The notes below the pieces were generated by a model that did not search any database, had not been told where the DNA came from, and saw only the letters and a list, made by a program, of their open reading frames with translations. This document shows positions 9,470 through 17,721 of a stretch of DNA of 34,723 bases, piece after piece. The stretch spans positions 1-34,723 of the forward strand of contig JAJDBD010000069.1 of assembly GCA_029261575.1 (NCBI GenBank), read 5' to 3'. Within the stretch, counting starts at the first letter, position 1. Each line of letters opens with the position of its first letter. Source of the stretch: Nitrospinaceae bacterium. GTDB taxonomy: Bacteria > Nitrospinota > Nitrospinia > Nitrospinales > JACRGP01. The position numbers were made by a program, and so were the translations under genes.

Positions 9470-10837
9470 ATGCTAGAGCTTTCCATTCTCCCCATTGATT
9501 TAATCATCGACTACAGCTCCAAGATTTTAGTTTTTCTTGCGGGACTGGCCGCGCTGATTTTCGTCCACGAACTGGGCCATTTTCTGGCGGCGCGCAAATG
9601 CGGCGTGGTGGTGGAGAAATTTTCCCTGGGATTTGGTCCCAAGATAATCAGCAAAACCTCGGGAGGGACCGAATTTCTCATCTCCGCCATTCCGCTGGGC
9701 GGCTACGTCAAGATGAAGGGCGAGGAGTTGGACGAAGAGTCCTCCGAAGAGGGTTCTTTTTCCGCCGCGCCGGTGAGCAGTCGAATGATCATCGCCTTTG
9801 CCGGACCGCTGTTCAACATCCTGTTCGCCGTCGCCATTTATTACTTCGTTTATCTGGGCGGGGTCCCGGTTCTCTCCACCCTCATCGGATCGGTGCGCGA
9901 CTCCTCTCCCGCGCAGGCTGCGGGACTTGCCACCCGCGACCGCATCGTTGAAATCGACGGCCAACCCGTGCGCTACTGGGAAGACCTCCTGAAAATCGTG
10001 CACAAAAGCCCCGGCAAGGAACTGAATATCGTCATAGAAAGAAACTCCGACAGGGTCATGAGCCTGGCGATCACCCCGCTGGCGGAAGAGATCACCAATA
10101 TGTTCGGCGAAAAAGAAACCGTCGGACTCATCGGCGTCACCCCGCTGGTTCAGGAAATCGCCTACATAAAAAAAGATTCGCCCGCTGAGCAGGCCGGTTT
10201 TAAGTTGGGCGACGTCGTTCTTTCCATCAACGGCGCTCCCATGTTGGGGTGGCAAACGCTTAAAGAAAACGCGGCGGAACACCCGGGGAAAGAAGCGATC
10301 TTTGAGGTCGACCGGGGCGGGGAAACACTGAGCATTGCGGCGACGCCAAAATCCGAAATCGTGACCGACCCCGACGGCAAAAAAGTGGAAATCGGAGTCC
10401 TCGGCCTGGGCCTGATCGGCGAAATGCTGACGGAACAATACGGCCCGTTCGCCTCCGTCAAACGCGCCTTCGAGGAAACCTGGCGCATCACCTACCTGAT
10501 CGGCGCCAGCATCAAAAAAATGATTTTTGGCTCGGTCCCCGCCGAATCCATTGGCGGACCGATCCTGATTTTCCAGATTTACGGTCAACAGGCCGAGCAG
10601 GGATTCAGCGAGTTGGTTCGCCTCACCGCCTTGCTCAGCATCAACCTGGGTCTGTTAAACCTGTTGCCGATTCCCATGCTGGACGGCGGGCATTTGTTTT
10701 TCTTTTTAATTGAAGTTCTCAAGGGTCGGCCCGTCAGCGAAAAGAACCGGGAACGCGCCCACCAGGTGGGACTGTTCATGCTCCTCAGCCTGATGGCTTT
10801 CGCCTTCTACAACGACATCGCCCGCATCATCAACTGA
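9470..10837 (+). CDS. rseP: RIP metalloprotease RseP (site-2 protease)
   Basis: 455 aa; FVHELGHFLAARKCGV (HExxH), two PDZ-like regions, NLLPIPMLDGGHLFFFLIE. Confidence 0.94.
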   Translation: MLELSILPIDLIIDYSSKILVFLAGLAALIFVHELGHFLAARKCGVVVEKFSLGFGPKIISKTSGGTEFLISAIPLGGYVKMKGEELDEESSEEGSFSAAPVSSRMIIAFAGPLFNILFAVAIYYFVYLGGVPVLSTLIGSVRDSSPAQAAGLATRDRIVEIDGQPVRYWEDLLKIVHKSPGKELNIVIERNSDRVMSLAITPLAEEITNMFGEKETVGLIGVTPLVQEIAYIKKDSPAEQAGFKLGDVVLSINGAPMLGWQTLKENAAEHPGKEAIFEVDRGGETLSIAATPKSEIVTDPDGKKVEIGVLGLGLIGEMLTEQYGPFASVKRAFEETWRITYLIGASIKKMIFGSVPAESIGGPILIFQIYGQQAEQGFSELVRLTALLSINLGLLNLLPIPMLDGGHLFFFLIEVLKGRPVSEKNRERAHQVGLFMLLSLMAFAFYNDIARIIN

Positions 10838-10842
10838 GCAGT

Positions 10843-11370
10843 TTAATACGCGATGAAGCGCGTCTCGCCGGTGAAAACGTCCGAGGGGTATTGCGGCCAG
10901 TGGGCCTTGCCGGTATCGGATTCCAGGGTCAATATTCCGGAAATGTAAAGCGACGCCAATGTCTCCATCGCCTCGGTTTTGGAGGGGTCGGCCAGGTCTT
11001 CCGCCAATTGCGACGCAAAGCGGCGGCTGGTTTGATCCTGACTTTTTTTCGCGGCGTAAAACACCAGACATCCCAACACAATCGCCGCAACGCCGAACGG
11101 CCATTTAATAAACAAACCCGCCAATCCCATCGCGGCTAAAAAAATCCCGGCGCTCTTCAATTTTTGACGGCTGTGCTCCCGGTATTTATGCGCCAGGCTG
11201 GCGTGGTTCAAAGCGACGCTCAACGTGTTTTGTTTTATGCCGACGCTAATGTCGACCCAAAATCGATGGACGTCCTTGACCGCGACCACGGCTTTCTGAT
11301 TGAGAGGTTTGCCAAACTTTTCAGCGGTCCGGGAAGAAAACTCCATGATCGTGGGCTTTGGAGAATTCAT
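10843..11370 (-). CDS. Hypothetical protein with two central transmembrane segments
   Basis: 175 aa ORF with hydrophobic hairpin AGIFLAAMGLAGLFIKWPFGVAAIVLGCLVFYAA; convergent with rseP. Confidence 0.6.
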   Translation of the reverse strand: MNSPKPTIMEFSSRTAEKFGKPLNQKAVVAVKDVHRFWVDISVGIKQNTLSVALNHASLAHKYREHSRQKLKSAGIFLAAMGLAGLFIKWPFGVAAIVLGCLVFYAAKKSQDQTSRRFASQLAEDLADPSKTEAMETLASLYISGILTLESDTGKAHWPQYPSDVFTGETRFIAY

Positions 11371-11467
11371 TCAGGCAAGGGGGAAGTTTAATTTGAGCGG
11401 TTGGGAAGGATAAATCATCCGGCGCGCAAATTAAAATGGGCCGGGGCAAGGCAAGAGCGCGAAAACT

Positions 11468-12085
11468 CTACATGGAAAAAACCTGTATTTCCGGGTCCAG
11501 GGTTTCCTGCAAAATATTTTGAATGGTGCGAAGCGTTCCAGAAACCGAGCTGGGACAAGACCCGCAAGCGCCTTCGTAATGGATGCGGACCTTTTTGCCT
11601 TCCACCAACGCGATCCGGAGGCCGCCGCCGTCCGCAGCCAGCGCGGGCCGGATGCGTTCATCGAATACGGCGTCTATGATGATGGCTTTTTCGGAGTCCG
11701 TGCATTTTTGAAACGCTTCCGGGGTGACGTCTTGCAGAATGCTTTTTTCGGCGTCGTCTTTTTTGCCCCCGGCGGGATGTTCCGGATTGTCGTAGCTCCC
11801 CAACCGATCCTCGACAAACCGGCGAACCGGCTCTTCCAACTCCAGCCAATCGGTCAGCATCGTTTTGGTCAACGTGATAAAATTTTCATTGAGGTAAACC
11901 GACTCCACGCCGCGCAGGGAAAACATCGCGTCCGCAAAAGGGTCGCCGCCCTCGTAGTCGTCTCTTTCAAACGAAACGGCGCCGGCGGGCGCTACCGAAC
12001 GATCCAAAACTATTTTGATCGCGTCCGGATTGGGCGTCGGTTGGATGTTTTCAATTTTGAAGTGACTCTCGAAGTCTGTAGCCAT
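11468..12085 (-). CDS. Nfu-type Fe-S scaffold (Scaffold_Nfu/NifU N-domain + NifU C-domain)
   Basis: IQPTPNPDAIKIVLDRS N-domain and RPALAADGGGLRIALVEGKKVRIHYEGACGSCPSS C-domain with CxxC. ORF extends to 12139 but MATDF at 12085 is the likely start. Confidence 0.85.
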   Translation of the reverse strand: MATDFESHFKIENIQPTPNPDAIKIVLDRSVAPAGAVSFERDDYEGGDPFADAMFSLRGVESVYLNENFITLTKTMLTDWLELEEPVRRFVEDRLGSYDNPEHPAGGKKDDAEKSILQDVTPEAFQKCTDSEKAIIIDAVFDERIRPALAADGGGLRIALVEGKKVRIHYEGACGSCPSSVSGTLRTIQNILQETLDPEIQVFSM

Positions 12086-12158
12086 GATAACGGTCCAAAA
12101 ACTGGTGGTGGAGAGAATAACTAAAAGCTTCGCCGTCATTATACCCTAAAATTAAAAT

Positions 12159-12818
12159 TTGAAGCCATATTTTGCGACGGATTTCTCCCTCGCGCAAATC
12201 CGTCAACCTTTTTACGCCAGGACCCGCTATATGGAAAACCGACTGGAAGAGTTACTTGAAAAAATCCATCACCTGGAAAACGAACTTCTCCTCGAGATAC
12301 AGAAAAACGAGCAAGAATTCTTATACAAGATCCACCAAAAAAAAGTCCGCTTTGAACGAGAAGTCAAGGCCAGACACCGCTTGCTGGCAAAAACCCTGGG
12401 ACGCTATTTCATCGAATCGCGCCTGCCAACCATTTTAACCGCTCCGGTCATCTGGTCGTGCCTGTTTCCAGCCCTGGCGATGGATTTGGTCATGTCGTTT
12501 TATCAGGCGGTGTGCTTTCCGGTTTATGGACTGCCCAAGGTGCGACGCAGGGATTATATCATTCTCGACCGTAGATATTTGAGCTATTTGAATATCATTG
12601 AAAAGGCAAATTGCGTGTATTGCGGCTATTTTAACGGTGTGATCGCTTACGCCCGGGAGATTGCCGCGCGGACCGAACAATACTGGTGCCCCATCAAACA
12701 CGCGCGCCGGGTAAAGAGCGTCCACAGCCGGTACAAAAAGTTTTTCGACTACGGAGACGCCGCCCGCTATCGCGAGCAGATTGAAACCCTGCGCCGGGAT
12801 TTTACGGATATAAAATAA
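12159..12818 (+). CDS. Conserved hypothetical protein: coiled coil, hydrophobic segment, Cys-rich C-terminal motif
   Basis: 219 aa; ENRLEELLEKIHHLENELLLEIQKNEQEFL coiled coil, then CVYCGYFNGVIAYAREIAARTEQYWCPIKHARR. Confidence 0.6.
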   Translation: MKPYFATDFSLAQIRQPFYARTRYMENRLEELLEKIHHLENELLLEIQKNEQEFLYKIHQKKVRFEREVKARHRLLAKTLGRYFIESRLPTILTAPVIWSCLFPALAMDLVMSFYQAVCFPVYGLPKVRRRDYIILDRRYLSYLNIIEKANCVYCGYFNGVIAYAREIAARTEQYWCPIKHARRVKSVHSRYKKFFDYGDAARYREQIETLRRDFTDIK

Positions 12819-12892
12819 TCCGGTAGAGAGCGATTAATTTTATGGAAGATTGTTCGGTTGGGGCGGACGCCCGCAGAATGTAGAATTAGAGA

Positions 12893-12932
12893 CTTCGGGG
12901 AAAAGGTTATTCCCTTAACCCGTTCCCCGAAG
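12893..12932 (+). other. Extended intergenic hairpin (candidate structured RNA)
   Basis: CTTCGGGGAA (12893-12902) pairs with TTCCCCGAAG (12923-12932), with inner GGTTA/TAACC pairing. No following T-run. Confidence 0.4.
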
Positions 12933-13151
12933 CCAAGGTGGAGGCTAAACACTAAGTTTATCGGGAATTTTAAAAAATCACTTTAGGGAAAAATGCGTTC
13001 ATCGCAATTTTTTTTCAGATCGCATTAAAATATTGGATTATTTGATGTTTTCCCGACGCAAATTATGTTAAATTTCAAAGATGGGCGTTTTTTCAAGCCT
13101 TTATTTTATGGGTATTTCGGCATTTAACGCCCGGCAACCAGGCAAATTTCA

Positions 13152-13457
13152 ATGAATTTCAAAAAAAATTCCATGCCAGACCCGGAAACGACTTGGGAGG
13201 ATTTAAAGTCCGTCGCCGCCAAATTATCCATTGATTTTATGTTCACCGACCTTTCCAGCGATGAAATTAATATTTCCAGCGGGTTTTGCAAATTAAAAGG
13301 CCAAAACCTGATCGTTTTGGACAAGCATTTGAGCCTTCTGGATCAAATCGAAATCGTCCTCGAAACCCTCAAGGAATTTGACCTGGAAGAAATTTACATC
13401 CCCATCTGGATCCGGGAATGCCTGGAAAACCCAACCCCTTCAAGGATTATTGAATGA
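13152..13457 (+). CDS. Small conserved hypothetical protein
   Basis: 101 aa; GFCKLKGQNLIVLDKHLSLLDQIEIVLETLKEFDLEEIYIPIWIRECLE. Overlaps the start of the downstream PEP mutase ORF, suggesting translational coupling. Confidence 0.6.
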   Translation: MNFKKNSMPDPETTWEDLKSVAAKLSIDFMFTDLSSDEINISSGFCKLKGQNLIVLDKHLSLLDQIEIVLETLKEFDLEEIYIPIWIRECLENPTPSRIIE

Positions 13458-15196
13458 CGCTTCGCAACAATACCCTGCCGGAAATTCGCAGGGGCAAACT
13501 CAAAGCTATTTTAAAACAGGGAAACCTGGTGCGCGTGATGGAAGCGCACAATGGATTGAGCGGCATCATCGCCAACAACCTCAAAATAGAAGGCCAGTCC
13601 GACGGCCAACCGGTGACGCGGGAATTCGACGCGCTTTGGGAGAGCAGTCTCACCGACTCCGCCTCCAAGGGCTATCCCGACATCGAAGTCGTCAGCTTCG
13701 ACTCCCGCCTGCAAACCATATCGGAAATTCTGGCGGTCACCAGCAAGCCGCTCATTGTGGACGGCGATACCGGGGGCGATCCCAACAATTTTGAATACGC
13801 CATCACCCGGCTGGAAAATGCGGGAGTTTCCGCGGTCATTATCGAAGACAAAGTTTTCCCCAAGCGCAACAGCCTGGAAGACGGCGCGCAACAAACCCTG
13901 GAGACGCCCAAAATTTTCGCCAACAAGATTCGCCGGGGCAAGCAAATACAGATCACCGACGATTTCATGATCATCGCCCGGCTGGAAAGTCTCATAGCCG
14001 GAAGAAGCGTCGAGGACGCCCTTTTCCGCGCTCGGGAATACCTGCTGGCAGGAGCCGACGGTATCATGATCCATTCCAAGTCCAAGGAACCCGGCGAGAT
14101 TTTCGATTTCGCGAAAAAATACCGCGCCCTGTTGAAAGAACTCGACCTGGAGCGCCCGCTGGTGTGCGTGCCCACCACTTATAATAAAGTGACCGAGGAT
14201 GAATTAGCGGAAGCCGGATTCAACGTGGCCATTTACGCCAACCACCTGCTTCGCAGCGCCTACCGGGCCATGATGAAAACCGGAAAGAACATACTCATTC
14301 ATCAACGGTCCTTTGAAGCCGATCCCTACTGCGCCCCGGTGCGCGACATTTTCAAAACCGTCGGCTTCCTGGACGTAAAAGAAAAAGACAAACAGGACCA
14401 GACCAATACCAATATACCCGTCGTCATCCCCGCCGCAGGAGAGGAAATCCGACTCAAAGACGTCCTCAATGGAAAACCCAAAGCCATGCTGGACGTCGCA
14501 GGCAAGCCCCTTCTCCACCGGCAAGTGGCCCTTCTCAACAAAAACAATCTCATGGACGTCACGGTGGTGACGGGATACGGAGCGGAACACGTTCGGGCCG
14601 AAGGATGTTCCCTGGTGGAAAACAAGGATTATAAAAAAGGAACTTTATTGAACAGCATTTTTGCGGCGCGGGATAAACTGGAAGACGGTTTTGTTCTGTT
14701 GTACTCGGACATACTTCTGGAGAGTCACATCATCGCCAAACTCATGGCCTGCGAGGAAGACATTGTCCTGGCGGTGGACGATTCCATCCAGTACCACAAA
14801 AACGAAAGCGGGCATTACATCGATTTCGTGGCGAGTAAAAAATGGAACCTTCCCTCGCGGCGAAAAATAAGTTTTGTCTATGAAAACGACGTCGCCAGGA
14901 TTGGAAAAAAAATCAACTCGGACAACGCCACCCACGAATTCATGGGCCTGGCAAAATTCAGCAAAACCGGCGCGGAACGATTCATACAGACCTACCAGGA
15001 TTGCGTCCAGAACTACGAAGGCCGACTGCATGAAGCGGACGACATTTCCAAATTAAGTTTTACCGACCTGATTCAGGAAATGATCGACCGGGAATTCACC
15101 GTCAACTTCATGGAAGTTCATAAGGGTTGGATCGAGGTCCATTATCCCGAAGACATTGAACTTGCCAGCAAATTGTTTAAGTCCGAAAATCCTTAA
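13454..15196 (+). CDS. Phosphoenolpyruvate mutase fused to NTP-transferase domain
   Basis: 580 aa; PEP mutase core GDTGGDPNNFEYAITRLENAGVSAVIIEDKVFPKRNSL (EDKx5NS signature), then VVIPAAGEEIRLKDVLNGKPKAMLDVAGKPLLHRQ and LYSDILLE of a nucleotidyltransferase. Confidence 0.87.
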   Translation: MTLRNNTLPEIRRGKLKAILKQGNLVRVMEAHNGLSGIIANNLKIEGQSDGQPVTREFDALWESSLTDSASKGYPDIEVVSFDSRLQTISEILAVTSKPLIVDGDTGGDPNNFEYAITRLENAGVSAVIIEDKVFPKRNSLEDGAQQTLETPKIFANKIRRGKQIQITDDFMIIARLESLIAGRSVEDALFRAREYLLAGADGIMIHSKSKEPGEIFDFAKKYRALLKELDLERPLVCVPTTYNKVTEDELAEAGFNVAIYANHLLRSAYRAMMKTGKNILIHQRSFEADPYCAPVRDIFKTVGFLDVKEKDKQDQTNTNIPVVIPAAGEEIRLKDVLNGKPKAMLDVAGKPLLHRQVALLNKNNLMDVTVVTGYGAEHVRAEGCSLVENKDYKKGTLLNSIFAARDKLEDGFVLLYSDILLESHIIAKLMACEEDIVLAVDDSIQYHKNESGHYIDFVASKKWNLPSRRKISFVYENDVARIGKKINSDNATHEFMGLAKFSKTGAERFIQTYQDCVQNYEGRLHEADDISKLSFTDLIQEMIDREFTVNFMEVHKGWIEVHYPEDIELASKLFKSENP

Positions 15197-15246
15197 AGCG
15201 CCTCCGGGGATCTAACCAAAAATCCAAAAATCCGACTGGAGTCAAA

Positions 15247-15277
15247 CGGCGGAGAAAACGCTCCGCCGGTTTTTTTT
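15247..15277 (+). terminator. Rho-independent terminator after PEP mutase-NTase gene
   Basis: CGGCGGAG-aaaacg-CTCCGCCG (8-bp stem) followed by a run of T. Confidence 0.88.
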
Positions 15278-15317
15278 GCCTCCGGCTAAAATTTCAACTC
15301 CCACAACCAAAAACACA

Positions 15318-17027
15318 ATGCGCTATTCAAAGCTTTTCATTCCCACTTTAAAAGAATCCCCGGCGGAAGCCGAAGTCATAAGCCACCAGCTCATGGTGCG
15401 GGCGGGAATGATCCGCCAACTGGCCGCGGGCATTTACTCCATACTTCCTTTGGGACTGCGGGTCCTCAGAAAAGTGGAAAATATCATCCGCGAAGAAATG
15501 AACCGCATCGGCGGACAGGAAGTGTTTCTCCCCAGCATCCAGCCCGCAGAGCTATGGAAGGAAAGCGGACGTTGGGATTTCTACGGCAAGGAATTACTGC
15601 GCCTCAAGGACCGGCACGACCGCGAGTTTTGCTACGGCCCGACGCACGAGGAAGTGATCACCGATATCCTGCGCAAGGAAATAAAATCCTACCGACAATT
15701 GCCCGTGTTGCTTTATCAAATTCAAACCAAGTTCCGCGACGAGGTGCGCCCGCGATTCGGCGTGATGCGCGGACGAGAGTTCATGATGAAAGACGCCTAC
15801 AGCTTTCACGCCAGCGACGAAAGCGCGCAGGAAACTTATCAGGATACCGCCGAGGCCTATTCCAACATTTTTCGCCGGTGCGGTCTGGAATTTAAAAAAG
15901 TGGAAGCCGATTCCGGGACCATCGGGGGGAATTTTTCGCACGAATTCATGGTGCTCGCCAATTCCGGAGAGGACGCGGTGGCGTTTTGCGACTCCTGCGA
16001 TTACGCCTCAAACCTGGAAAAATCCGAAGCCCGCGCCCCCCTGCCCTCGGACGACCCAACGGCCCCGCAGGAATTAAAAGAAGTCGCCACTCCGGGGAAA
16101 AGGACCGTGGAAGAGGTCTGCGAATTTCTCTCGGTTTCTCCCTGCGCTTTGGTAAAAACAATTTTGTTCGATACCGACCAGGGCCTGGTGGCGGCGCTGG
16201 TTCGCGGCGACCGGCAGGTCAACGCCGTTAAATTGAAAAACCTGCTGGATCTGGAATCGGCGCAACCTGCGGACGAAAAACTCATTGCCGAAAAAGCCGG
16301 CGTCCCCGTGGGCTATGTCGGCCCCGTGGGTTTAAAATTAAAAATTTACGCCGACCAGGAAGTCGCTCTCATGAAGTCCATGATCGCCGGGGCCAACAAG
16401 CCGGACGCTCATTTCACCGGCGTTCAACCCGGTCGGGACTTCGCGATCGAAAAATCCGGAGACATTCGCCTGATAAAAGAAAACGAACCCTGCCCCCGTT
16501 GCCCCGATGGGAAGTACGCCGTCAAGCGCGGCATTGAAGTCGGGCACATCTTCGTACTGGGAACCAAATACAGCTCCGCCTTGAAAGCGACTTTCCTGAA
16601 CGATCAGGGCAAGGAGAACCCCATGGTGATGGGATGCTACGGCGTGGGCGTGGGGCGAACCGCCGCCGCCGCCATCGAGCAAAACCACGACGAAAAGGGG
16701 ATCGTCTGGCCCCTGCCCATCGCCCCATTTCAAGTCGTCGTCATGCCTGTCAATTACTCGACCGATTCCGTCCGGGAGGCCAGCGACCGTATTTATCAAA
16801 CTTTGTGGGATCAGGGCGTCGACGCCCTCCTGGACGACCGCACGGACCGTCTGGGCGTAAAGTTTAAAGACGCCGAGTTGATAGGAATCCCACTGCAAAT
16901 CATCGTGGGTCCCAAAAATCTGGAATCTGGAACGGTTGAGGCAAAAATACGCAGGACCGGCGAGTCCCTGCTTGTGCCCTACCCCGATTTCATCGGCGAA
17001 ATCCGCAATATTTTAAAGGACTTATAA
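15318..17027 (+). CDS. proS: Prolyl-tRNA synthetase
   Basis: MRYSKLFIPTLKESPAEAEVISHQLMVRAGMIRQLAAGIYSILPLGLRVLRKVENIIREEMN, GPTHEEVITDI, KFRDEVRPRFGVMRGREFMMKDAYSF. The ORF-track start 15276 lies inside the upstream terminator, so ATG 15318 is preferred. Confidence 0.95.
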   Translation: MRYSKLFIPTLKESPAEAEVISHQLMVRAGMIRQLAAGIYSILPLGLRVLRKVENIIREEMNRIGGQEVFLPSIQPAELWKESGRWDFYGKELLRLKDRHDREFCYGPTHEEVITDILRKEIKSYRQLPVLLYQIQTKFRDEVRPRFGVMRGREFMMKDAYSFHASDESAQETYQDTAEAYSNIFRRCGLEFKKVEADSGTIGGNFSHEFMVLANSGEDAVAFCDSCDYASNLEKSEARAPLPSDDPTAPQELKEVATPGKRTVEEVCEFLSVSPCALVKTILFDTDQGLVAALVRGDRQVNAVKLKNLLDLESAQPADEKLIAEKAGVPVGYVGPVGLKLKIYADQEVALMKSMIAGANKPDAHFTGVQPGRDFAIEKSGDIRLIKENEPCPRCPDGKYAVKRGIEVGHIFVLGTKYSSALKATFLNDQGKENPMVMGCYGVGVGRTAAAAIEQNHDEKGIVWPLPIAPFQVVVMPVNYSTDSVREASDRIYQTLWDQGVDALLDDRTDRLGVKFKDAELIGIPLQIIVGPKNLESGTVEAKIRRTGESLLVPYPDFIGEIRNILKDL

Positions 17028-17062
17028 GCCCAGCCCCTTTTTTTTATTTCAGAAAAAATGCC

Positions 17063-17091
17063 TTGAAACGTTTCGCCGGTTCTTGTAGAAT
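17063..17091 (+). promoter_or_regulatory. Sigma70-type promoter upstream of rimP-nusA-infB
   Basis: TTGAAA (17063-17068), 17-nt spacer, TAGAAT (17086-17091). Confidence 0.65.
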
Positions 17092-17122
17092 CCTTTTAAC
17101 AAAAACAGGTCTGCTAAAAAGC

Positions 17123-17151
17123 ATGCGGGCTAATCAGCCCGCATTTTTTTT
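17123..17151 (+). terminator. Intrinsic terminator in the rimP-nusA-infB leader (candidate attenuator)
   Basis: ATGCGGGCT-aatc-AGCCCGCAT (9-bp perfect stem) followed by T8, about 30 nt downstream of the -10 box. Confidence 0.85.
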
Positions 17152-17249
17152 ATCGCGGGTTTTAATCGCGCCTATTCCCCTGTTAATTGAAAGTTTTCAA
17201 GCCTCCCAAAAGATTCCGGTCCTGCGCGGTTCGGGTAGGATTATTTGAA

Positions 17250-17711
17250 ATGGGCAAAACTTCCATTGCCAGGTCGGTGAGCGATTTGATCGAATCCACG
17301 CTCCAGAAGGAATCGCTGGATCTGGTGGACGTCGAATATAAAAAAAGAGGACCCTCCTGGGTTCTCAGGGTATTTATTGATAAAAAAGACGGCGTGACCG
17401 TTGATGATTGTAGCCGGGTCAGCCGAAAAATAGCGGACATGCTGGAGGTCGAGGATCTCGTTAAAACCCCGCACACTCTGGAGGTTTCGTCGCCGGGACT
17501 CGACCGGCCACTGACAAGGGAAAAAGATTTTTTGAGAAATGTCGATAAAAATATTCAGCTAACCGCGCGAACGCCAATCAACGGTAAAAACCAGTTTTCC
17601 GGACGCATCGTCGATTTTAAAAACGATACCCTGAGCCTGGACATAAAAGGAACCCGCGAAGAAATTCCCCTGGAAGCAATCGCCAAGGCCCAATTGATCA
17701 TAGAATTTTAA
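17250..17711 (+). CDS. rimP: Ribosome maturation factor RimP
   Basis: MGKTSIARSVSDLIESTLQKESLDLVDVEYKKRGPSWVLRVFIDKKDGVTVDDCSRVSRKIADMLEVED, HTLEVSSPGLDRPLTREKDF; lies upstream of nusA. Confidence 0.92.
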   Translation: MGKTSIARSVSDLIESTLQKESLDLVDVEYKKRGPSWVLRVFIDKKDGVTVDDCSRVSRKIADMLEVEDLVKTPHTLEVSSPGLDRPLTREKDFLRNVDKNIQLTARTPINGKNQFSGRIVDFKNDTLSLDIKGTREEIPLEAIAKAQLIIEF

Positions 17712-17721
17712 GCCCGACCCC

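Noticed and set aside
9527-10588. 353-aa minus-strand ORF antisense to rseP
   Set aside because: Entirely inside a strongly supported RseP gene; the translation is low-complexity and matches no family. Long antisense frames are expected from codon bias in this GC-rich sequence.
12893-12932. Possible 6S RNA
   Set aside because: The interrupted hairpin recalls 6S architecture, but overall length, the closing stem and known conserved segments could not be matched by eye; kept only as a generic structured-RNA candidate.
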